The translations under genes and the position numbers were made by a program. Shown here piece by piece: positions 6,396-12,076 of a DNA stretch of 12,076 nt. The notes under the pieces were generated by a model. That model made no database searches. It worked only from the letters and a program-made list of their open reading frames with translations, and was not told the DNA's origin. Position 1 is the stretch's first letter, and each line of letters begins with the position of its first letter. The DNA comes from Streptosporangiaceae bacterium. Its GTDB lineage: Bacteria > Actinomycetota > Actinomycetes > Streptosporangiales > Streptosporangiaceae. The stretch is from contig JASHTT010000398.1 in NCBI GenBank assembly GCA_030040415.1, positions 1 to 12,076 on the forward strand. The letters run 5' to 3'.

Positions 6396-7928
6396 GTGCG
6401 CGGATTCACCGGTGGCCGGCTCGGCCGGTCAGTCCCTGCCCTGTTCGGCAGTCCGTCCCGGCTGCTCGCGGTCGGCGCGGTGTGCGCTGCCGCGCTCTGC
6501 CCGGCGGTCCCGTCGCTGGCCGCGCAGGCAGCGACGACAGCTACCTGCGGCGGGACCGGATCCGTCAGCACCGTGACCGGCAAGCTGGCCGACGGGGCTG
6601 CCTACCTGATGCAGTGTCCGGCCGGGAAGTGGAACGGCACGCTTCTCCTCTACAGCCACGGCTACACGGTTCCCGGCTCGAGTAACCCGGCCGAGGACGT
6701 CAGCGACCCGGTGACGGCTAGCTGGATGCTCAGCAACGGCTTCGCCATGGCGGGTTCGTCCTACGCGACGACCGGCTGGGCGATCAAGCAGGCGCTGCCT
6801 GACCAGGTCGCCACGCTGTCCGCATTCGACACCAAGTACGGAAAGCCGAAGCAGACGATCGCCTGGGGTGACTCGCTCGGCGGCATCATCACTGCTGGAT
6901 TGGTCCAGGAGTACCCGAAGCTTTTCACCGCGGCACTGCCCATGTGCGGCGTGCTGTCTGGCGGCGTGGCCACCTGGAACATCGCCCTGGACGCCGAAGT
7001 TGCCTTCCAGCAGCTGCTCGCCCCGGATGCCGGGTTGCAGCTGGTGAACATCAAGGACCCGACCGAGAACTACGAGCTCGCGGAAGCGGCACTGGCGGCG
7101 GCCCAGAAGACCGTCGCTGGCCAGGCGCGTCTTGCCCTGGTGGCGGCCATGGGTGACACGCCCGGCTGGTACACGCCGCTGTCCAAGCAGCCGGCCAGCA
7201 CCGACTACGCGCGGCAGGAATACAACCAGTACCTGTGGGACAAGAACATCGACTTCCCGTTCGTCTTCGACTTCCGCGCCAACCTCGAGCAGGACGCTGG
7301 CGGTAACCCGTCCTGGACGACAGGTGTCAACTTCGCGCAGCAGCTGCGCAAGTCGGTGAACTACGCCGAGGTCGTCGCCCTGTACAAGAAGGCCGGGCTC
7401 AGCCTGTCGGCCGACCTGGCCACGCTGAACAAGGCCGCCAGGATCAGCGCCGACCCGAAGGCAGTGTCGTACCTCGCCGACAACATCAGCTTCAACGGCG
7501 AGATCACGGTGCCGGTGCTGAGCGTGCACACCACTGGTGACGGGCTCGTGGTGAACGAGAACGAGCAGGCCTACGCCAAGGTGGTGGACCGGGACCACAA
7601 CGGTGACCTGCTGCGGCAGATCTTCGTGCACCGTGCCGGGCATTGCGCGTTCAGCCCGGCGGACACGATCACCGCCCTGCAGGTGCTGCTGAAGCGGATC
7701 AGCACCGGCCAGTGGGACGCGCGGGCGCTCAGGGCCGCCAGCCTCAACGCCGCCGCTCGCAAGCTCGGCGCCGGGTACAACATCTTCACCGCGCAGAACG
7801 GCGAGTGCTACTCGTCCGCTAAGCCGGTCTTCGGGCTCTGTCCGGCGCCGCCGGCTTTCGTGACCTTCAAGCCAGCTGACTACCTGAGGCCTTACGACCT
7901 CCCGGCGCCGGCGGGCAGCAAGGGCTAG
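6396..7928 (+). CDS. Secreted alpha/beta hydrolase of unknown substrate
   Basis: 510 residues. A signal peptide with Arg residues at 8-22, a hydrophobic core at 23-35 and a likely cleavage after AQA (43-45) sends the protein out of the cell. The fold is an alpha/beta hydrolase: a strand and oxyanion region LLLYSHGYT (83-91), nucleophile elbow GDSLG (158-162, Ser160), a probable acid Asp382 in VHTTGD after a VPVLS strand, and catalytic His416 in RAGHCAFSP. Between nucleophile and acid lies a large, mostly helical insertion (about 190-365), which probably forms a lid over the active site. The mature part has six cysteines (51, 74, 184, 417, 471, 482), enough for three disulfides, as expected for an extracellular enzyme. 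I cannot assign it to a lipase, esterase or peptidase. Two further genes follow on the same strand at short distance. Confidence 0.8.
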   Translation: MRGFTGGRLGRSVPALFGSPSRLLAVGAVCAAALCPAVPSLAAQAATTATCGGTGSVSTVTGKLADGAAYLMQCPAGKWNGTLLLYSHGYTVPGSSNPAEDVSDPVTASWMLSNGFAMAGSSYATTGWAIKQALPDQVATLSAFDTKYGKPKQTIAWGDSLGGIITAGLVQEYPKLFTAALPMCGVLSGGVATWNIALDAEVAFQQLLAPDAGLQLVNIKDPTENYELAEAALAAAQKTVAGQARLALVAAMGDTPGWYTPLSKQPASTDYARQEYNQYLWDKNIDFPFVFDFRANLEQDAGGNPSWTTGVNFAQQLRKSVNYAEVVALYKKAGLSLSADLATLNKAARISADPKAVSYLADNISFNGEITVPVLSVHTTGDGLVVNENEQAYAKVVDRDHNGDLLRQIFVHRAGHCAFSPADTITALQVLLKRISTGQWDARALRAASLNAAARKLGAGYNIFTAQNGECYSSAKPVFGLCPAPPAFVTFKPADYLRPYDLPAPAGSKG

Positions 7929-7951
7929 CGTGCTCGCATAGCATCGGGCAG

Positions 7952-8689
7952 GTGAGCCGACCGGCACAGCAGTACCCACGCCGCCGTCGGCCTGCCCGTC
8001 ACTGGCCGCGCAACTTGCTTGTCACGGTCGTGGTGTTGCTTGCGATGCTGGTGGCTGCCGACTTTGCTGCCAAGGCCGTGGCGGAGAACGTGCTGGCCGG
8101 CAAGATCGAGCAGCAAGGCCTGCACCGCAGGCCAGCTGTCACGATCGTTGGCTTCCCGTTCCTGACCCAGGCGGCGAGCAAGAACTTCCGGCAGGTCGAC
8201 ATCAGCGCCGCGAACGTGCCAGAGGGCCCGGTCACGATCACGACGCTGCACGCGACGGCGACCGACGTCCGGCTCAGCTCGTACGCCTTCGACAGTGGCA
8301 CCATCGAGCGGATCACCGGCACGGCGCTGATCAGCTACTCCTCGCTCGCCAATACCCTTACCCGGCAGATCGGCGACCTCGGCACGCTGCTGCGCGGCGC
8401 CGGGCTGCAGCTCAGCCCCGCTGGTCCCGACGAGGTCAGGGCCAGCCTGAACCTCATAGTCACGACGGGCTCGGCGGTCTGGCGGATCACCCAGGTGTCC
8501 GGCACGGAGCTGAACGTCCGGCTGGTCGACAGCAGCAGCCTGCCGGCCGCCCTGCTCGGCAAGCTGCTGAACGTCCCGCTGCACATCCCCGCGCTCCCGC
8601 TTGGCCTGTCCATAACCGGCGTCAGGGTGACGGAGGCCGGCGTCGTCGGATCGATCGGCGCCAGCGACGTCTCGTTCGGCTCCTCCTAG
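7952..8689 (+). CDS. LmeA/DUF2993-family phospholipid-binding envelope protein
   Basis: 245 residues from GTG 7952. A basic N-terminus (RRRRPARHWPR) precedes one hydrophobic segment (21-38), acting as a signal anchor or signal peptide; the rest lies outside the membrane. The outer part starts with VTIVGFPFLTQ (63-73), then FRQVDISAANV and ATATDVRLSS, a pattern typical of DUF2993. In mycobacteria the family member LmeA binds phosphatidylinositol lipids and is needed for mannan elongation on lipomannan. Whether this protein has that job is unknown, because no glycolipid genes are nearby. The gene lies 23 bases after the hydrolase and 12 bases before the aminopeptidase, so the three may be cotranscribed. 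Its ribosome site (GGGCAG) is weak. Confidence 0.8.
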   Translation: MSRPAQQYPRRRRPARHWPRNLLVTVVVLLAMLVAADFAAKAVAENVLAGKIEQQGLHRRPAVTIVGFPFLTQAASKNFRQVDISAANVPEGPVTITTLHATATDVRLSSYAFDSGTIERITGTALISYSSLANTLTRQIGDLGTLLRGAGLQLSPAGPDEVRASLNLIVTTGSAVWRITQVSGTELNVRLVDSSSLPAALLGKLLNVPLHIPALPLGLSITGVRVTEAGVVGSIGASDVSFGSS

Positions 8690-8701
8690 GCGGGTGCGGT
8701 C

Positions 8702-9526
8702 ATGAAGGTCTTCTTGTCCAGCGACATGGAGGGCACCGCCGGCGTCGTCGACTGGGAGCAGTGCGCCGGTGACGGCCCGCAGGCGGCCGCCGGGCGACGG
8801 CTGCTGCTGGCGGAGGTCAACGCGGCCATCGAGGGTGCCGTCGAGGGCGGTGCCACGCAGGTCGTGGTCAACGACTCGCACTCGGTGATGCGCAACCTCC
8901 CGCCAGACGAACTAGCCGGGCAAGCTTCCTACATCTCGGGCAGTCACAAGCCGCTGTACATGATGCAGGGACTCGACGACAGCTTCGGGGCCTGCCTGTT
9001 CGTCTCTTACCACGGCTCGGTCGGGGCACCTGCCGGACTGTCGCACACCTACAGCCCGCGCGCGGTCACCGAGGTCAGGCTCGACGGGAAGGTGACGGGC
9101 GAGGCGGGGATCAACGCGCTCGTCGCCGCGCACTACGGCGTGCCCGTCGTGCTCGTCACGGGTGATGACTGCGCGTGCGCCGAGACCGCCGAGCTGATTC
9201 CCGGTATCCGGGTGGCCGTGGTCAAGCAGCACGTGAGCCGCGTCGCTGCGCACAGCATGCATCCCGTCCGCGCGCGCGAGCTGATCAGGGAGCAGGCCAG
9301 GGCAGCCGTGGCAGGGGCCCTGGCAGTGCCGCCGCCGTCGTTCGAGCCGGGGGTGCTGGAGGTCAGCGTCCGGCACACCGACATCGCGGAGGCGGCGAGC
9401 TGGGTGCGCGGGGTGGACCGGACCGGACCACGGCAGCTGCGGATCTGCGGCGCGGACCGGCTGGCGACGTACCGGTCGTTCTGCGCCGCGATCCTGCTGA
9501 CCCGCACGATCGCCCAGGTCGTCTGA
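8702..9526 (+). CDS. dppA: M55 family D-aminopeptidase (DppA-like)
   Basis: 274 residues with no signal peptide, so cytoplasmic. The metal ligands known from Bacillus DppA are all visible: Asp8 and Glu10 in SSDMEGTAGV, His60 in VVNDSH, His104 in SYHG, and Glu134 in TGEAG. His115 (in LSHTYSP) matches the residue proposed to take part in catalysis. The length equals that of Bacillus DppA, which forms a decameric ring and removes N-terminal D-amino acids such as D-Ala from short peptides. A role in salvaging D-amino-acid peptides from peptidoglycan fits the nearby L,D-transpeptidase and importer, but that link is inferred. The symbol reflects family membership, not a tested dipeptide pathway; no dppBCDE genes are here. 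The start ATG is 12 bases after the LmeA-like gene. The next gene is convergent, with a 16-bp gap. Confidence 0.92.
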   Translation: MKVFLSSDMEGTAGVVDWEQCAGDGPQAAAGRRLLLAEVNAAIEGAVEGGATQVVVNDSHSVMRNLPPDELAGQASYISGSHKPLYMMQGLDDSFGACLFVSYHGSVGAPAGLSHTYSPRAVTEVRLDGKVTGEAGINALVAAHYGVPVVLVTGDDCACAETAELIPGIRVAVVKQHVSRVAAHSMHPVRARELIREQARAAVAGALAVPPPSFEPGVLEVSVRHTDIAEAASWVRGVDRTGPRQLRICGADRLATYRSFCAAILLTRTIAQVV

Positions 9527-9542
9527 CTGTCCCGGCCGGCGG

Positions 9543-10520
9543 CTACCGCCAGCCGGTGCGCTGCCGCAGCCAGGACAGGGCAACCTGCCCCTGAGCGTGC
9601 TGGAACGCCCGCAACGTCGGCAGCCCGGGCGGCGCGGGCTGCCTGGCCCTGGACACGAAGTAGCCGGCCACTGCGGCCAGCACGGCGGTCGCCGCGTCGG
9701 GATCCGCGGCCCTGGTAACCGGGTGCGCCAGGAAGATCTGCTCGGGCGGCGGGCCGCCTTGCATGGCGATGCTTGGCAGCATGCCGAGCAGGTCCACCCA
9801 TGGCTGCGCGATGCTGGCCCACGGCCAGTCGACCACATACACCCGGTCCGCCGTCAGCAGCAGGTTGTCTGCCCTCAGGTCGCCGTGCACCAGCGAACCG
9901 CCGGCCGCCGCCTGCTCCCACCCGGCCTCCAGGCCGGCCAGCCGCGGCAAGTGCCTGGCCGCCCACGGGTCGAGCCCGGCCAGGTGACCGGGGCTCGCCC
10001 CGGCGAGCGAGCGCCAGCCCCGGAACTCGGCTCCCATTCGCTCCGCGGTCGACGGCGCGCCGACCCCGGCAGGCGCGGGCGTGAGCGCCTCGGCCAAGTC
10101 GGTTACGGCGTCAAGGACCCGGGCAAGCTCGCCCGCCCGCCATGGCTCCGCGGGCATGGCACCGTCGATGTGCTCGAACAGCAGCAGCACCCAGCCATCC
10201 TGCTCGAACGACTCGAGCAGCCGGGGGGCGGGCGCTGCTGCGGGCAGCTTGCCGGCGATGCGCGCCTCGTCCCGGTATAGGCCCGGGCTTTCGGGGTTCG
10301 GCTCCGGTCCGACGGCCTTAGCGAACACCCGGCGCCCGTCGGCCAGCACAAGGCGAGCGGCGGCGCCAGGGGAGAACCCGCCCGGCTGGGTCGCCGCGGC
10401 GACGACGTGGCTGCCCATGTGCCGCTCGGCCAGGCTGCGCACGTCTTGCGGGACCGCGTGCCAGGACAGCCGCCTGCCACGTGCAGGAGGACCAGGCGAT
10501 TGTCCGGCAGCGGTTTCCAC
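9543..10520 (-). CDS. Phosphotransferase of the aminoglycoside phosphotransferase (APH) fold
   Basis: 325 residues from GTG 10520. The protein-kinase-like fold shows a candidate ATP lysine Lys68 in RRVFAKAV, a helix glutamate Glu85 in DEARIA, the hinge LLLFEHIDG (112-120), the catalytic loop VHGDLRADN (211-219) and the metal-binding Asp231 in VVDWPW. The family phosphorylates small molecules such as aminoglycosides, choline, homoserine, fructosamine or macrolides. The sequence does not say which, and resistance should not be assumed. The family-like part begins near residue 18 (LSWHAVPQDVRS), so a start a few codons inside is possible; no strong ribosome site marks 10520. The gene is convergent with the aminopeptidase and divergent from the NB-ARC gene, so the two could share a control region. 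Confidence 0.85.
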   Translation of the reverse strand: METAAGQSPGPPARGRRLSWHAVPQDVRSLAERHMGSHVVAAATQPGGFSPGAAARLVLADGRRVFAKAVGPEPNPESPGLYRDEARIAGKLPAAAPAPRLLESFEQDGWVLLLFEHIDGAMPAEPWRAGELARVLDAVTDLAEALTPAPAGVGAPSTAERMGAEFRGWRSLAGASPGHLAGLDPWAARHLPRLAGLEAGWEQAAAGGSLVHGDLRADNLLLTADRVYVVDWPWASIAQPWVDLLGMLPSIAMQGGPPPEQIFLAHPVTRAADPDAATAVLAAVAGYFVSRARQPAPPGLPTLRAFQHAQGQVALSWLRQRTGWR

Positions 10521-10545
10521 CCGGTCATCGTGATGATTCTCGGCA

Positions 10546-10570
10546 GCCGTGGCAAGCGATATTCCACGGC
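10546..10570. repeat. Perfect 7-bp inverted repeat, possible operator or 5' leader hairpin
   Basis: GCCGTGG (10546-10552) and its exact complement CCACGGC (10564-10570) are separated by 11 bases, 26 bp upstream of the kinase start. The spacing of about two helical turns between arm starts fits a dimeric repressor site; in the kinase mRNA it could fold as a hairpin. Confidence 0.4.
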
Positions 10571-10647
10571 CCGCGGAATGGCCTTTATCGGGTCACTTCG
10601 GGAATCGGTTGACAACGGCTGCCAGCAGCGGCGGCGCGACGTATCTT

Positions 10648-10667
10648 GCTGTGTAAGCCCATACAGC
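10648..10667. repeat. Short inverted repeat ahead of the NB-ARC ribosome site
   Basis: GCTGT (10648-10652) and ACAGC (10663-10667) flank a 10-base centre. It lies just before the GGAGG at 10670. The arms are only 5 bp long, so chance is quite possible. Confidence 0.25.
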
Positions 10668-10669
10668 AT

Positions 10670-10674
10670 GGAGG
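10670..10674 (+). promoter_or_regulatory. Strong Shine-Dalgarno sequence before ATG 10685
   Basis: GGAGG stands 10 bases ahead of an ATG at 10685. That ATG is in the NB-ARC reading frame but is followed by a TAG at codon 7. No comparable ribosome site precedes the GTG at 10712. Confidence 0.5.
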
Positions 10675-10684
10675 TTGCCGCGTA

Positions 10685-10705
10685 ATGAATTCTGCCGAGC
10701 GGTAG
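10685..10705 (+). other. Six-codon open frame (MNSAER) ending in an in-frame amber codon before the NB-ARC gene
   Basis: ATG 10685 overlaps the TAA of an even shorter frame, MEVAA (10668-10685). It reads six codons to TAG 10703-10705, then continues in the same frame as the NB-ARC protein. It may be a leader peptide with restart at GTG 10712, or the original start of the NB-ARC gene now separated by a nonsense codon. The second reading would make the first codons a broken N-terminus. Confidence 0.35.
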
Positions 10706-10711
10706 CCGGCC

Positions 10712-12076
10712 GTGGGATATCCAGGGGGGACATCAGCAGGTTCGGGTGCGCCACGGTGGCCGGTCCGGTCGGGGGCAGTGCCGCCGCTGGCTGAGAAGTT
10801 CAGCAACCGGCCGGAGTCTGCGCCGAGCCTGGACGAAGCGCTCCGGCGCAGTCCGGCGGTAGCGCTGACTTCCGCACGACCGGCCGGCGCGGACCGGGCA
10901 GGGCTGACCGGGGCGTGCGGCAAGACTCAGCTAGCCGCGTTCTATGCGGAGTCCCGGTGGCAGAATCGCGCGGTCGACCTGCTGGTGTGGATAGACGCGA
11001 GCAGCCGAGCGTCGATCTTGTGCGGCTATGCCGAGGCGGCCGAAGCGGCCGGCGCCTCCTTCCCGATGACCGGCGCGGAGTCGGTGGCCGCGGGGTTTAT
11101 TGAGTGGCTTGCCCACACCGACGCGAGATGGCTCGTCGTCCTTGACGATCTGGCTGGTGAGGACCTGGCCGACGGTTTGTGGCCGCGTGGCCGGACGGGT
11201 CAGGTGCTCATCACCAGCAGGGACTCCGAGTCGCTCGGTGACAGGTCGCTGTGCCTGGAGATCGGAGCCTACAGCCGCCGTGATGCGATGAGCTACCTGG
11301 TCGGCAGGCTCACCGCCGACCCGGAGCAGCGCCGCGGCGCGATCGAGCTGATCGAGGATCTCAGCTTGCAGCCGCTGGCTCTCTCCCAGGCCAGCGCGGT
11401 CGTGGCGAACTCATGGCTGACCTGCAGTGACTACCGCGACCACCTGGCGGCGCGGCAGCAGCGGGCGGCAGAGGCGACCGGGGTCAAGCCGCCGGCCGCG
11501 GCGCTGACCTGGATACTGGCTGCCGAGCAGGCAGACGTGCTGCTGCCGGGCGGTGCCGCGCAGGCCTGCCTTGCGTTCGGGTCCCGGCTTGACGGGCACG
11601 GCATCGCCGTCGACGTGTTCGCGACAACGGTGGCCTGCGACTACATGGCCGGAGCGCTGGCAGGGCGAAACCGGCCGCCCGAGCCCGCCTTCAGCGCCCT
11701 GCAGGCGCTGGAGCGCGTCGGCTTGTTCGTGATCGACCGCGCCGGTCATCCGCCTACGGTGCAGGTGAGCCCCGCGGTCCAGGCGGCGGTCCGCGCTGCG
11801 ACCCCGGCCGGCGTGGCCGCGCCCGCTGCCGTCGCTGCGTCGTCGGCACTGCTTGAGGCCTGGCCAGAGGGTGACCAGCGAACACGGCACGCGCAGTTGT
11901 CCCGGTCGGGCGCGGTATCGCTGTTGCGCACCGGCGGGGAGGCGATCTGGGCCAACGGATGCCCGCCGGTGCTGATGCGGGCCGGAGAGAGCTTCGACAC
12001 CGCGGGCCTGACCGGCCCGGCGGTGGAGTACTGGGGCTGGCTCTCGTCGGCAGCCGACCGGACGCTCGGGCCGGGG
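10712..12076 (+). CDS. NB-ARC domain STAND ATPase, probably NB-ARC/TPR protein, 3' end missing
   Basis: 455 codons are visible and the gene runs off the right edge. GTG 10712 is the first start after an in-frame TAG at 10703; GTG 10778 is an alternative. A low-complexity N-terminus (GYPGGTSAGSGAPRW) without an effector domain leads to a nucleotide-binding domain. It has Walker A GACGKT (67-72, Lys71), Walker B LVVLDDL (141-147), the sensor strand VLITSRD (165-171, Arg170), and a PLALSQAS segment in place of the usual GLPLAL motif. The first glycine of the canonical P-loop is replaced by Leu65. A winged-helix-like part follows (about 270-375) with LDGHGIAVDVF and VQVSPAVQAAVRAA. The sequence stops at RTLGPG, where related proteins start their TPR repeats (from memory of the family). 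Such proteins act as ATP-driven switches in signalling or defence; the role of this one is unknown. Confidence 0.82.
   Translation, partial: MGYPGGTSAGSGAPRWPVRSGAVPPLAEKFSNRPESAPSLDEALRRSPAVALTSARPAGADRAGLTGACGKTQLAAFYAESRWQNRAVDLLVWIDASSRASILCGYAEAAEAAGASFPMTGAESVAAGFIEWLAHTDARWLVVLDDLAGEDLADGLWPRGRTGQVLITSRDSESLGDRSLCLEIGAYSRRDAMSYLVGRLTADPEQRRGAIELIEDLSLQPLALSQASAVVANSWLTCSDYRDHLAARQQRAAEATGVKPPAAALTWILAAEQADVLLPGGAAQACLAFGSRLDGHGIAVDVFATTVACDYMAGALAGRNRPPEPAFSALQALERVGLFVIDRAGHPPTVQVSPAVQAAVRAATPAGVAAPAAVAASSALLEAWPEGDQRTRHAQLSRSGAVSLLRTGGEAIWANGCPPVLMRAGESFDTAGLTGPAVEYWGWLSSAADRTLGPG

Larger units (their letters stand above)
10521..10711. other. Divergent intergenic region between the kinase and NB-ARC genes
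   Basis: This 191-bp region is less GC-rich than its neighbours. It contains two inverted repeats (10546-10570 and 10648-10667), a perfect TTGACA (10609-10614) without a -10 box at normal spacing, a GGAGG ribosome site (10670-10674) and two tiny open frames. It probably holds the promoters of both flanking genes. Confidence 0.5.

Noticed and set aside
6429..7979. A 516-codon open frame on the minus strand opposite the secreted hydrolase
   Set aside because: It mirrors the hydrolase gene, has no recognisable motif and an Arg/Val/Gly-rich composition typical of antisense frames in GC-rich DNA. The plus strand has a signal peptide, ribosome site and catalytic triad.
9527..9542. A terminator between the convergent aminopeptidase and kinase genes
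   Set aside because: Only a short CCGGCCGG palindrome is present in the 16-bp gap, too small for a convincing hairpin.
9543..10520. An aminoglycoside resistance gene
   Set aside because: The fold is right, but the family covers many small-molecule kinases, and nothing in the sequence or context points to an antibiotic substrate.
10609..10647. A sigma-70 promoter with TTGACA and TATCTT upstream of the NB-ARC gene
   Set aside because: The -35 box is perfect, but the spacer to TATCTT is 27 bases, far too long, and nothing at 16-19 bases resembles a -10 box.

Overview
The window looks like a chromosomal segment of a high-GC actinobacterium. Third codon positions are strongly G/C, starts are often GTG, and neighbouring genes overlap at ATGA or GTGA junctions. 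The last gene belongs to an NB-ARC/TPR family that I associate from memory with Streptosporangiales-like actinomycetes, so I place the organism there with moderate confidence only. There are no rRNA or tRNA genes, insertion sequences, CRISPR arrays or integration sites that I can support.

Layout, left to right. (1) The last codons of a SpoU/TrmH-type RNA methyltransferase (to 128) overlap the start of a 429-residue PCMT-like methyltransferase with a long C-terminal extension (125-1414). (2) On the opposite strand is a polyphosphate kinase 2 gene (1411-2415); its stop codon and that of the methyltransferase share one CTAG. (3) After a 270-bp divergent intergenic region comes a secreted L,D-transpeptidase with a peptidoglycan-binding domain (2686-3519), closed by a perfect 14-bp hairpin terminator. 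(4) A complete polar amino-acid ABC importer follows: lipoprotein, permease and ATPase (3683-6303). (5) Next come a secreted alpha/beta hydrolase of unknown substrate (6396-7928), a membrane-anchored LmeA/DUF2993 protein (7952-8689) and an M55 D-aminopeptidase (8702-9526), all on the same strand with gaps of 23 and 12 bp. (6) A convergent APH-fold small-molecule kinase occupies 9543-10520 on the minus strand. (7) A 191-bp divergent region with inverted repeats leads to an NB-ARC STAND ATPase (from about 10712) that runs off the right edge just where its TPR domain should begin.

Much of the middle concerns the cell envelope and amino acids: peptidoglycan cross-linking, uptake of an amino-acid-like ligand, a lipid-binding envelope protein, and an enzyme family that handles D-amino-acid peptides. 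A shared role in wall turnover is an inference from proximity, not something the sequence proves. I do not see a clearly new multi-gene system. The features most worth a second look are the in-frame amber codon between a strong ribosome site with ATG and the NB-ARC reading frame, the NB-ARC gene itself, the inverted repeats between it and the kinase, and the long PCMT-like methyltransferase with no obvious peptide substrate nearby.
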